From an uncultured Verrucomicrobia subdivision 3 bacterium (GTDB taxonomy: Bacteria > Verrucomicrobiota > Verrucomicrobiia > Limisphaerales > UBA11358), in assembly GCA_903884535.1 (NCBI GenBank), contig CAISEZ010000163.1, forward strand, positions 1-64,000: DNA of 64,000 bases, in the 5' to 3' direction. The notes below the pieces were generated by a model that was given only the letters and a program-made list of their open reading frames with translations, searched no databases and was not told the origin of the DNA. The number at the start of each line of letters is the position of its first letter. Within the stretch, counting starts at the first letter, position 1. Positions 1-9,106 of the stretch are shown here, piece after piece. The position numbers were made by a program, and so were the translations under genes.

Positions 1-613
1 GGCTCTCTTCGTTCGAACCAATATTCGCGCGGTCGGAAGCCAGTTGCGAAATGGCCGCCTTCACATCGGTCAACGCCTGCTGCGCACCGCTGATGGACGG
101 GATGTTGTCCCCGGTAGCCGTGGCATAGGTGGCGTTGGTCATGTTAAGTCCGACCATGCCGAAGGTGTTGCCTTCGCTGTCGGTCGTGACGTTGAGAGTG
201 TTGCCGCTGAACAGGCTGACCCCGTTGAACGACTGCGTGGACACGTTGTTGATGTAATTGCCGAGGGCGCTGAACTCCTGCTGATACAGCGCGCGATCCG
301 CCGTCGTCTTGGTGACGTCCTGGGCCAGGACGGACAATTCCGACATGCGGCTGAACGCCGTGTTGACTTGTTGCGCGTAACCGTCCTGCGTCTGGCTGAA
401 CGACACCGCATTGTTCACGTTGTTCGTGGCCGCATTGATGCGGGCCATTTGTGCGGTTAACTTCATCGAGACCGCCAAACCGGCGCTGTCAGCGGCGGGC
501 GAAGTGATCTTCGAGCCGGATGACAGGCGTTGGAGTGACTGGCTGAGTGCCGCGGAGGATTGCATCAGCAGCGAAGCTGCATTCTGCGCCGATAGGTTTG
601 TATTAATGACCAT
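1..613 (-). CDS. flagellin, N-terminal part (runs off window start)
   Basis: Reverse translation from ATG at 613: MVINTNLSAQNAASLLMQSSAALSQSLQRLSSGSKITSPAADSAGLAVSMKL..., a classic flagellin D0/D1 N-terminus. Absent from the ORF track because it is truncated by the window edge. Confidence 0.93.
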   Translation of the reverse strand, partial: MVINTNLSAQNAASLLMQSSAALSQSLQRLSSGSKITSPAADSAGLAVSMKLTAQMARINAATNNVNNAVSFSQTQDGYAQQVNTAFSRMSELSVLAQDVTKTTADRALYQQEFSALGNYINNVSTQSFNGVSLFSGNTLNVTTDSEGNTFGMVGLNMTNATYATATGDNIPSISGAQQALTDVKAAISQLASDRANIGSNEES

Positions 614-633
614 AACTTACTCTTTCCGTGAGT

Positions 634-675
634 CGCCCCGGGAGGGGCGTTGATTTGCGCAACATCCATGTTGCG
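634..675. other. two adjacent hairpins in flagellin 5' leader
   Basis: CGCCCC-GGGA-GGGGCG (634-649) and CGCAACAT-CC-ATGTTGCG (658-675), directly upstream of the flagellin start. Confidence 0.6.
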
Positions 676-864
676 GGTGCTTCATTTAATGGGCGAAACA
701 CCGTTTTTCCCCGCCAGCTTTTGTGGCTGCTAACCGCCAGTCTTGCGACACCCCATTCATCGGCCCCGAACCGCAAAACTTAATCAAATCTTCCAAAAAA
801 TATTTTGGCGGAACGGTGGACAAATTTCCGGCCATCACCCAAAATCAAATTCAGTCGCATCCGA

Positions 865-1680
865 ATGAAATCCGCCGCCGCCCATGCCATCGTCCAAACC
901 AGCCACTCGCCGGCGGCTTCCCATCCGTCGCTCCCGGCCGCCGAAGCCGAGCGGCTCCTCGACCAAAAAACGCGCGCGCTCAACCAGCTCGCCGGCGGCA
1001 TCGCCCATGAATTCAACAACCTCGTCGCCGGCATTTTGGGCAGCGCCGAACTCGTCGCCATGGATCTGCCGCCCGGCAACCACGCGCACGATTCGCTGAA
1101 ACATATTTTCGAAGCCAGCCACCGCGCCCGCGATTTCGTCCAGAAAATCCGCGCCCTCGCCCAGCGCCCGCCGCTGGAGCGCAAATTGATTCCGCTCGCG
1201 CCGGTCATCGAGGAGTGCCTCCAGATTTTGCGCAATGTCACGACCGACAAGGTGCAGATCACCGCGCAGTTGGCACCCGGCTGTCCGGCCGTGCGCGCCG
1301 ATGCCGCCAGCCTCCAACAGGCGTTGCTCGATCTCTGCCTGCACGTCTGGCAAGGGCTGCCCGACCGGCGCGGCCGGCTGAAGCTCACGCTCGAACATCA
1401 CCCGCGCGGTTTGCCGGCGGCCCAGGGCGGCGGCCAATTGCGCCCCGGCCCGCATGTGTGCCTGACCGTGCGCGACAACAGTCCGGGCCTCGACCATCAT
1501 GCGCTGGAAAAAATCTTCACCCCGTTTTACAGCCGCAAAGCCACCGGCAAACCAATGGGACTGGAAATGTTTCTGGTGCGCGAAACCGTCCAGGCGCATC
1601 AAGGCGAAATCGTGGTGGAGAGCAGCCCGGAGCACGGCACCGCGTTCCACATTTATCTGCCGGTGGCGGGGGAAAGTTGA
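865..1680 (+). CDS. sensor histidine kinase (HisKA/HATPase, no obvious receiver)
   Basis: H-box LAGGIAHEFNNLVAGILGSAEL and C-terminal HATPase motifs. ATG at 865 is a more plausible start than 805. Confidence 0.8.
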   Translation: MKSAAAHAIVQTSHSPAASHPSLPAAEAERLLDQKTRALNQLAGGIAHEFNNLVAGILGSAELVAMDLPPGNHAHDSLKHIFEASHRARDFVQKIRALAQRPPLERKLIPLAPVIEECLQILRNVTTDKVQITAQLAPGCPAVRADAASLQQALLDLCLHVWQGLPDRRGRLKLTLEHHPRGLPAAQGGGQLRPGPHVCLTVRDNSPGLDHHALEKIFTPFYSRKATGKPMGLEMFLVRETVQAHQGEIVVESSPEHGTAFHIYLPVAGES

Positions 1681-1754
1681 AACCGCTGCAATCGTGTCCG
1701 TCAAATTGGAGCAAGGCCCGTCAGCGCCAGATGCAGCCAGACGGTTTTCATAAT

Positions 1755-2396
1755 TTAACTTAACCGCCGCCGAGCCAGCCAGCCAGCCAGACCCACGCCC
1801 AGCAATGCCACGGCTGACGGCTCCGGCACCACGGTTACGGAAATGGCGTCCAGTCCGCCGTGGCTGTCATAAAATGTGTGGTCTGAATCTACGTAGGTAA
1901 AAGGAGTTTCTGAAAATAAAAGGCTAGTATTAGCCGATGTTGCCTGGAAAACAAAATTAAAATTCTCCCAATTGGTGTTAATTTGATAAAAAGGATTGTT
2001 TTGACCTAGCGGAGAAATAAAAACGTATCTCGAGAAGTTGATAGCAGACAATAAACTTCCGTTCACACTGACACTTGATCGGTTGGTGCCATCATATTGG
2101 AGAGCCCAGAAATTCAGGTCATAAAACACTCCAGCCGTGGTGGACAAAGTCTGGCTGATCGAACCACCATCTCGTGTGAATAAGGCACAATAGTTGCCAT
2201 CAATAGCCGCGCCCCCTAATTCAACACCAGGAGAAGGATTCGGGCCGAATTGAGCGACAATCCAATTATTTAAGCTCCCGCTACCATCTTCAAAGCTGCC
2301 GTTCAACACAAGGTTACCTTGGGAACGAGCGGGGATTGCTCCTATAAGCAAACATATTATCAAAACCTGGATTGCTAGAATTGCATGATTTTTCAT
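1755..2396 (-). CDS. PEP-CTERM sorting domain protein
   Basis: Signal peptide, GNLVLNGSFEDG N-terminus, and C-terminal VPEPSAVALLGVGLAGWLARRRLS. Confidence 0.85.
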   Translation of the reverse strand: MKNHAILAIQVLIICLLIGAIPARSQGNLVLNGSFEDGSGSLNNWIVAQFGPNPSPGVELGGAAIDGNYCALFTRDGGSISQTLSTTAGVFYDLNFWALQYDGTNRSSVSVNGSLLSAINFSRYVFISPLGQNNPFYQINTNWENFNFVFQATSANTSLLFSETPFTYVDSDHTFYDSHGGLDAISVTVVPEPSAVALLGVGLAGWLARRRLS

Positions 2397-2415
2397 AATT
2401 CTATGTGGGGTATAA

Positions 2416-2682
2416 TTATTTATTGAGCGGATGCGGATAGGTAAATGGCGTGTAGTCGGGCTTGACCAAGTTATTAGTAAAATCCCGGCCTTCCAGAATT
2501 TTCGGGTAGCTGCTGCCTATTGCAGTAAGGCTGGCATTAAACGTGTTTGACCACGCATAGACCATTTCGTTTGTTTCATCCGGCCAGTTTGGCAGTCCAG
2601 TCACGGCGTTTGTAGGCACAAGACCGTATAGCAAATCGCCGCTGCCACACCCGACCTGATCCAGTAGCCAGACGGTTTTCAT
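2416..2682 (-). pseudogene. C-terminal fragment resembling parallel beta-helix repeat proteins
   Basis: 88 aa, no signal peptide, ends EGRDFTNNLVKPDYTPFTYPHPLNK, resembling the tail of long beta-helix secreted proteins; the rest is missing. Confidence 0.5.
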
Positions 2683-2684
2683 AT

Positions 2685-3347
2685 TTAACTTAGCCGCCGC
2701 CGCGCCAGCCAGCCGGCCAGGCCTGCGCCCAGCAACGCCACGGTTGACGGCTCCGGAACCACTGTTACAGAAATGGCATCAAGGCCACCGTGGCTGTAAT
2801 AAGCGGTGTTGTCTGCAGTATTGTATAATCGCGGGAGTTCGGAAAACAAAATGGTGGTGCTCGTGGTGGTGGCCGCAAAGGTAAAACTGAAATTCTCCCA
2901 ATTGCTGTTAAATTGAAAGCCGGGCGCGACTTCTCCCGTTGGTGAAATGAAGGTGTAATTCATAAAGTTCAAAGTGGCCAGCAAGCCGCCGTTCACGCTG
3001 ACACTGGAGCGGTTGGTGCCGTCATATTGGATCGCAGAGAAGTTCAAGCTATAAAATGTTCCCGGTGTCGTGGACAAAGTTTGGCTGATTGAAGCGCCAT
3101 TATATGTGAACACGGCACAGTGAACTCCATCAGGATAATTTACTGGAAATTGTGGGAAAAATAAGGGCGCGATTAGGTAACCTGACGGCCCAAAGCCGAG
3201 ATTAACGGCATTCCAGTTATTGAAGCTCCCGCCGCCAGCTTCAAAGCTGCCGTTCAGCACAATGTTTCCTTGTGGATACGCAGAAACCGTGACTAGAAAT
3301 AAATATGCTGTCAATAATTTGACCGCAATGACAGAGTTCGTTTTCAT
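2685..3347 (-). CDS. PEP-CTERM sorting domain protein, tandem paralog
   Basis: Similar throughout to 1755..2396; ends VPEPSTVALLGAGLAGWLARRRLS. Confidence 0.85.
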   Translation of the reverse strand: MKTNSVIAVKLLTAYLFLVTVSAYPQGNIVLNGSFEAGGGSFNNWNAVNLGFGPSGYLIAPLFFPQFPVNYPDGVHCAVFTYNGASISQTLSTTPGTFYSLNFSAIQYDGTNRSSVSVNGGLLATLNFMNYTFISPTGEVAPGFQFNSNWENFSFTFAATTTSTTILFSELPRLYNTADNTAYYSHGGLDAISVTVVPEPSTVALLGAGLAGWLARRRLS

Positions 3348-3578
3348 GTTTGCCAGGCCAGTTGTTCCCTCCCCAGAGAGTTATATCCGTTTCTACGCCC
3401 GACCCGGAAAATTAGCAAGCCTTTTCTCGACCGCTCGGGATTATCCGGTTCGCAAACAATCCGGTCGGGCGGCGCGGCGGCGACGCCAGCGTTGGAATGC
3501 AAACGAGCACATGGCGACGGAGCAACGCCGCCCTACCGATTTTAGCGGCGTGCGCCGGTTTGCCGGCGGAAAGAAAAG

Positions 3579-5759
3579 TCAGGCCGTGCCCGTGCCGCCG
3601 GTGAGCGCGGTCGGATAGCCGACCAGCGATTGCGCCTCCAGATGCACCAGCGCGTTCACGTCCAAAATCAAGCCCACCCGGCCGTCGCCCAGAATCGCCG
3701 CACCCGCGAGCAGATGATTTTTATAGACGAGCATGTCGTTGAGATTTTTGATGACCACTTCCTGTTTGTGCAGCAGGCCATCCACCAGCAGGCAGCGCGA
3801 ATCCAAGCCCGCCTCCACCACCACCACGATGCCCTGGGTGGCGTCGCTCTTGGTCTTGGTCAGCCCGAAGGTTTCATTCAGCCGCAGCAGCGGGATGATG
3901 CGGCCGCGCACATTCACCACCTCGGCCCGGTTTTGGATTTCCGTAATCATCCCCGGCTGCGGCCGGAACGATTCGCGCACGGACAACGTGGGAATGATGT
4001 AGCGCTCTTCGCCGACCTTAACGATGAAGCCGTCAATAATGGCCAGCGTCAGCGGCAGGCTGATGCGGAACATGGTTCCCCTGCCCGGCTTGGAGGAAAT
4101 GTGCACCTGGCCGCGCAACCGTTCGAGGTTGCGCCGCACCACGTCCAGCCCGACGCCGCGTCCGGAAATCTCCGTGACCTTGTCGGCGGTGGAAAAGCCG
4201 GCGGCAAAAATAAACTGGTAAATCTCGTCGTCCGTCAGCGTGGCATTGGCCGACACCAGGCCGCGCTCGACGGCTTTTTTAAAAATCTTGTCCTTGTTCA
4301 AGCCCGCGCCGTCGTCCTCGACTTCCACCACGATGTTGCCGCCCTGATGATAGGCGCGCAAATGGAGCGTGCCGGTTTCCGGCTTGCCGTCCGCCTTGCG
4401 CTTGTCCGGCGTTTCAATGCCGTGATCCATCGAATTGCGGATCATGTGCAGCAACGGATCGTTCATTTCTTCCACCACGCCGCGGTCCAATTCCGTGTCC
4501 TCGCCGCTGGTGGTGAACTGGACTTTCTTTTTTTGTTTCGCGCCGAGGTCGCGCACCACGCGGGACATTTTTTGAAACACGCCGCGGATCGGCACCATGC
4601 GCAGCGCCATGCTGACGCGCTGCAATTCCTTGGTAATCCGGCCGAGCTGCGCAATGTTGCGGGCGAACTGCGGATCGAGCGCCGCAATCTGGCCAAGATT
4701 CTGGCCGACCAGCGACTGGGCGATGACCATTTCGCCGACCAGATCCAGCAGGCCGTCCAGCTTGGCGGTGTCCACTTTCACCATGCCGCCGGTTTGTGGC
4801 GCGGCAGCTTCTGGTGCGGGGTGATTGGGGCGGGGCGTTTCGCAGGTTTCGGCGGCCATCGGTTTGGCGGGAGCCGGTTCAATTTTGGCGGCGGGCATTT
4901 CAACGGGTGCGGGCGCAGGTTCCACGTTGGCCGGACTGGCTGGGACCGCCACCGGCGGTTTGCCGTCAATGATCTCTTGCACTTCGGCCTTCAACAGGGC
5001 GGTGGGAATAATCGTTGCCTGCACCGGTCGCGTCCCGGCGATCTGCCCGTCCATTTCATCCAGAAATTTTTTCAGCACGTCCCGCCCGCGCAAAATCAAT
5101 TCAATGACGGTCGCATCAATCGCCAGCTTGGCCTGCCGCGCCAGGTCCAGCAGCGACTCCAGCACATGCGCCAGCCGGTTGATGGGAATTAAATTCAGAA
5201 AACCGGCGCCGCCTTTGAACGTGTGAAATGCGCGGAAAACCGTGTTTAACGTCTCCGCATCATCCGGCCGGTTTTCCAGCACCAGCACGCCGCGCTCAAT
5301 GTTGTCCAGATGCTCGCGCGATTCGTTAATGAACTCGCGGAGCAGTTCCAAGTCTTCGGCGAGATTCAGCGTCAACGGCAATTCTTCCAAACCAACGTCG
5401 GCCGAAGCGATGGCGACAGTGGACGCCGTAACCGGAGCCGGCGCAACCGGCGCTGGCTGGATCGGCGAGGAACCGGGCTTGCCCACCAGCGCCTGCACTG
5501 GCGTGAGGAAATCGTTTAACCAGGAAATGTCCGCCGCCGAAAACACCGCACCGGACTCAACGATTTTAACAATGCGCTCCCAGGATTCCGCGCATAAGGC
5601 CGCCAGTTCCGCCTTGTCGGGATGTGGGGCTGCTTCATCGCGCAGATTGCCGACGAGGTCAAGAATGGGAAATTGCCCCTGGGTGTCGCCGGCCCGCGCG
5701 GCGGCGATCTCCGCCTGCAACTGGCCGGCCAGTTTCAAAAGTCTGCTGCAATCGCTCAT
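3579..5759 (-). CDS. cheA: chemotaxis protein CheA
   Basis: Hpt motif (AFHTFKGGAGFLNL), dimerisation/HATPase motifs (HMIRNSMDHGIE, ISGRGVGLDVVRRNLERLRG) and CheW-like C-terminus. Confidence 0.93.
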   Translation of the reverse strand: MSDCSRLLKLAGQLQAEIAAARAGDTQGQFPILDLVGNLRDEAAPHPDKAELAALCAESWERIVKIVESGAVFSAADISWLNDFLTPVQALVGKPGSSPIQPAPVAPAPVTASTVAIASADVGLEELPLTLNLAEDLELLREFINESREHLDNIERGVLVLENRPDDAETLNTVFRAFHTFKGGAGFLNLIPINRLAHVLESLLDLARQAKLAIDATVIELILRGRDVLKKFLDEMDGQIAGTRPVQATIIPTALLKAEVQEIIDGKPPVAVPASPANVEPAPAPVEMPAAKIEPAPAKPMAAETCETPRPNHPAPEAAAPQTGGMVKVDTAKLDGLLDLVGEMVIAQSLVGQNLGQIAALDPQFARNIAQLGRITKELQRVSMALRMVPIRGVFQKMSRVVRDLGAKQKKKVQFTTSGEDTELDRGVVEEMNDPLLHMIRNSMDHGIETPDKRKADGKPETGTLHLRAYHQGGNIVVEVEDDGAGLNKDKIFKKAVERGLVSANATLTDDEIYQFIFAAGFSTADKVTEISGRGVGLDVVRRNLERLRGQVHISSKPGRGTMFRISLPLTLAIIDGFIVKVGEERYIIPTLSVRESFRPQPGMITEIQNRAEVVNVRGRIIPLLRLNETFGLTKTKSDATQGIVVVVEAGLDSRCLLVDGLLHKQEVVIKNLNDMLVYKNHLLAGAAILGDGRVGLILDVNALVHLEAQSLVGYPTALTGGTGTA

Positions 5760-5883
5760 GGTTCAAGTGTGTCGGCCGGCCGCCATCGGAAACGACGGCA
5801 AACCACGACTTCTCCCTATCGGATGCCGAAAAAAGAACTGAAGACGGTTTTGGCGGATATTTTGATCCGCACAAATCTGAAAT

Positions 5884-6708
5884 TCAAAAAAACGGATTGT
5901 GCGCTTTTTCTTCCGCGACGGTGGTGAGCGGGCCGTGGCCGGGGCACAACAGCGTTTCCGCCGGCAGCGTCAAAATCTGTTCGCGCACTTTTTGCCGCGC
6001 CAGATGCCAATCCGGATTGCCACGGCCCATCGAGCCGGCGAAAATCGCGTCGCCGACGAGCGCGACATAGGGCGCGTCTTCCTGCCAATTGCCGACGAGG
6101 TAGGTCACGCCGTCGTCCGCATGGCCGGGCGTTTCGCGGTAGGTGATGCGCAGACCGCCGAGATGGATGATTTCGGCGGGCTTGTTACGCTGATCCACCG
6201 GCGCGCTTTTGGAACCGCTGTGCAGTCGCACCTTCGGAAACGCGGCACGGATTTGCGGCAGCGCCTCGACGTGATCCCAATGTGAGTGCGTGATGAAAAC
6301 ATGCTTGAGCGCGAGCTGCTCGGCGGCGATGCAATCCAAAATCGGCTGCGCGTCCAACCCGGTGTCGAACAGCGCTGCATCGCGCGACACCTCGTCCCAA
6401 ACCAGATAACAATTTACGGTCAACCCGTCGCTGTCCTTGGTGGTGAACACGCGGAGCTCGTGCCACAACGACAAATCTGTTTTCGCCGGCAGCCAGCCGT
6501 TGGCGACGGCTTCCAGCTTGGCCGGATCCAGCCCGACGATTTTTCCGAGCGCGGCGAAATTGATTTTGGCGGCAGTCCGGCCGGATTTTTCGAGCGTGGT
6601 CAAATCCGCTTCGGAAATGCCGGCGGCGCTCGCAGCGGCGGCGGTGGAAACGCCGCTCATGGCGCGGGCTTTGGCGATCAGGTCGCCGAGATGATCTTCA
6701 AGTTGCAC
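5884..6708 (-). CDS. MBL-fold metallo-hydrolase with N-terminal HTH-like domain
   Basis: THSHWDHVEAL metal motif, ETPGHADDG, LVGDAIFAGSMGR; N-terminal XRE-like helices. GTG start at 6708 preferred. Confidence 0.78.
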   Translation of the reverse strand: MQLEDHLGDLIAKARAMSGVSTAAAASAAGISEADLTTLEKSGRTAAKINFAALGKIVGLDPAKLEAVANGWLPAKTDLSLWHELRVFTTKDSDGLTVNCYLVWDEVSRDAALFDTGLDAQPILDCIAAEQLALKHVFITHSHWDHVEALPQIRAAFPKVRLHSGSKSAPVDQRNKPAEIIHLGGLRITYRETPGHADDGVTYLVGNWQEDAPYVALVGDAIFAGSMGRGNPDWHLARQKVREQILTLPAETLLCPGHGPLTTVAEEKAHNPFF

Positions 6709-6786
6709 GGCGGAAACGTAGCCAATTTTTTCACAATCGCAAGCGTGCGGCTTGAGGCACCGACCGGAATATGCTACAAACGCGGC

Positions 6787-6963
6787 GTGTTCTTCCGCAA
6801 AAAAGACAAGCCGCGCGAGCGGTTTTATCTGCTGCCGGGCCAGGGTGGCAGAAATTTCCACCGCAAACAGCGGTATATCATGCGCTGGACGGTGTCGCTG
6901 GCGCTGCTGTTCGGGACGGTGTTGGCGGTGGCGATGTGGTGGCTGGCCAAACCAAAACCTTGA
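6787..6963 (+). CDS. small membrane protein
   Basis: GTG-started 58 aa with basic N-terminus and one TM segment (WTVSLALLFGTVLAVAMWWL), preceding the surA-like gene. Confidence 0.55.
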   Translation: MFFRKKDKPRERFYLLPGQGGRNFHRKQRYIMRWTVSLALLFGTVLAVAMWWLAKPKP

Positions 6964-7011
6964 GCCGCGCTTGACCGCGTCGGTCGGGTTGTTACATTAA
7001 GCGAAATTCGC

Positions 7012-7968
7012 ATGAAATTTTTTCCATGGATTCCAGTGCTGGCGTTGGCGGTCTGCCTGCCGGTCGGCGCGCGCGCCGAGGTGGCCGACGGCATCAAGGC
7101 CGTGGTCAGCGAACACGCCATCACCTACGCCGAAGTGGAAGATTACACCCGGCCCGCCGTGGAGGCGCTCCGCCGCGAATACGCCTCGCAGCCCGACGTG
7201 TTTCAGGAAAAGCTCAATTCCGCGCTCAACGACAGCCTCGAACAGCTCGTCGAACGCCAGCTCATTTTGAAGAGTTTTGAGGCCGAGGGTTACAAGTTAC
7301 CTGACAGCGCCGTGGATGAATTTGTGCAGGAGCGCATCAAGGAACGATACGGGGACCGCATCACGCTCATGAAAACCTTGCAGGCGCAGGGCATGACCTT
7401 TGAGCAATTCCGCAAACAGCTCCGCGAGCAATACATCGAATCCGCCCTGCGCAGCCAGAACGTGCAGCGCGAAATTGTCATTTCGCCTTACAAAGTGGAA
7501 AATTATTACAACGCGCATCTGGCCGAATTCAAAATTGATGACCAGGTGAAGCTCCGCATGATTGTCCTCACGAAATCTTCGGCCGACGACACCAACACCG
7601 TCAAGCTCGCCCGCGAAATCCAGTCGAAGATCAAGGAAGGCACTAGCTTCACCGAAATGGCCAGCGTCTATTCACAGGGATCGCAGCAGCATCAAGGCGG
7701 CGACTGGGGCTGGGTGGAACCCGCCAAACTCCGACCCGAACTCGCCGCCACCGCCTCCGCACTCAAGGTTGGCGAGACCAGCGACGCGATTGACACGGCG
7801 GACTCGATTTACCTGATGTTCATTGAGGATAAAAAAACGGCCCACGCCAAACCGCTGGCGGATGTCCGCGGCGAAATTGAAAAATCTCTCCGCGCCCAGC
7901 AGCAGGCTCAATTGCAGAAGAAATGGATTGACGGCCTCAAGAAAAAAACCTTCATCCGGTATTTCTGA
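7012..7968 (+). CDS. SurA-like peptidyl-prolyl isomerase
   Basis: Signal peptide, SurA_N region, parvulin-type QGSQQHQGGDWGWVEPAKL; directly before pdxA. Confidence 0.85.
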   Translation: MKFFPWIPVLALAVCLPVGARAEVADGIKAVVSEHAITYAEVEDYTRPAVEALRREYASQPDVFQEKLNSALNDSLEQLVERQLILKSFEAEGYKLPDSAVDEFVQERIKERYGDRITLMKTLQAQGMTFEQFRKQLREQYIESALRSQNVQREIVISPYKVENYYNAHLAEFKIDDQVKLRMIVLTKSSADDTNTVKLAREIQSKIKEGTSFTEMASVYSQGSQQHQGGDWGWVEPAKLRPELAATASALKVGETSDAIDTADSIYLMFIEDKKTAHAKPLADVRGEIEKSLRAQQQAQLQKKWIDGLKKKTFIRYF

Positions 7969-8001
7969 AATTGCCAATGCGGAATTCCGGCAACAAATAA
8001 A

Positions 8002-9036
8002 GTGATTGCCGTGCAAAATTCACTCCGCACTCCGCACTCCGCACTCCGAAGTCTCATCGGTATTTCCCTCGGCGACGTCACCGGCGTTGGTCCGGAAGTC
8101 GCGTTGAAAGCCGTCACCGCCGAAGCCGGGCGCGACGATGCCAAATATCTTTTTCTCGGCGACGAAAAAATTCTTCAGCGGCTCAATCAGAAATTTTCGC
8201 TTAATTTGCCGCTGGAAAAATTCTCCGGCGGAAATGTCGCCGGAAGATTTTTCTTCAGCAATCCGCAGACAGAATCGCTGCCGGAAAACCTTCCCGCCGG
8301 TTCACCACTGGCCGCCACCGCGGCGGTGGCGGCGCTGCGCGACGGCGGCCAGCGTTGTTTGCGCGGCGAGCTGGCTGCGCTCGTCACCGCGCCGGTGAAC
8401 AAGGAATCCATCATCCGCGCTGGTCACAAATTCATCGGCCAGACGGAATTTCTGTCCGAACTTGCCGGCACCCAGCGGACCGCGATGATGCTGCTCGGCA
8501 CCGACGAACGCGGCCGCTGGCTGCGCGTCGCGCTGGCCACGGTTCATATTTCCATCAAATCGGTTCCCGAAAAATTGACAGCGGAAAAAATCACGCTCGC
8601 CATCGAACTCGCGGCACAATCCTGTCGCGACCTCGGTTTACCGCGCGCGAAAATCGCCGTCGCCGGCCTGAATCCGCACGCTGGCGAAGGCGGCGAATTT
8701 GGCGATGAAGAAATTAAAATTATTTCGCCGACCGTTTTGGCGATGCAGAAACGCGGCTTCGATGTCGTCGGCCCGTTGAGTGGCGACACGGTTTTTCATT
8801 ACGCTTTAAAAGGAGATTTTGACGCCGTCGTGGCGATGTATCACGACCAAGGGCTCGCGCCCCTGAAAGCCGTGGCGTTTGACAGCGGCATCAACTGGAC
8901 GCTCGGCCTGCCGTTCATCCGCACCTCGCCGGATCACGGCACGGCTTACGACATCGCAGGAAAAGGCATCGCGAATCCCGGCAGTATGATCGCGGCAATC
9001 CGACTGGCGAAACAGTTGGCGCGAAATCATAAGTAG
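8002..9036 (+). CDS. pdxA: 4-hydroxythreonine-4-phosphate dehydrogenase
   Basis: IGISLGDVTGVGPEVALKA, MYHDQGLAPLKAVAFDSGINWTLGLPFIRTSPDHGTAYDIAGKG. Confidence 0.93.
   Translation: MIAVQNSLRTPHSALRSLIGISLGDVTGVGPEVALKAVTAEAGRDDAKYLFLGDEKILQRLNQKFSLNLPLEKFSGGNVAGRFFFSNPQTESLPENLPAGSPLAATAAVAALRDGGQRCLRGELAALVTAPVNKESIIRAGHKFIGQTEFLSELAGTQRTAMMLLGTDERGRWLRVALATVHISIKSVPEKLTAEKITLAIELAAQSCRDLGLPRAKIAVAGLNPHAGEGGEFGDEEIKIISPTVLAMQKRGFDVVGPLSGDTVFHYALKGDFDAVVAMYHDQGLAPLKAVAFDSGINWTLGLPFIRTSPDHGTAYDIAGKGIANPGSMIAAIRLAKQLARNHK
8021..8048. repeat. heptamer tandem repeat (CACTCCG)x4
   Basis: Four perfect consecutive CACTCCG units in the 5' end of the pdxA reading frame. Confidence 0.95.
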
Positions 9037-9099
9037 CAGCCGACGTGAGTCGGCTCATTCTACAATTCTGAAAACAGAGCGGATTCATGTCCGCTGCTA
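9034..9099. repeat. two-hairpin palindromic (REP-like) element
   Basis: TAGCAGCCGACGTGAGTCGGCT...AGCGGATTCATGTCCGCTGCTA: outer TAGCAG/CTGCTA, inner hairpins AGCCGAC-GTGA-GTCGGCT and AGCGGA-TTCATG-TCCGCT. Confidence 0.75.
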
Positions 9100-9106
9100 A
9101 GAAAAC

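Noticed and set aside
780-1704. Minus-strand ORFs 780..1388 and 835..1704
   Set aside because: Antisense to the histidine kinase with no recognisable domain.
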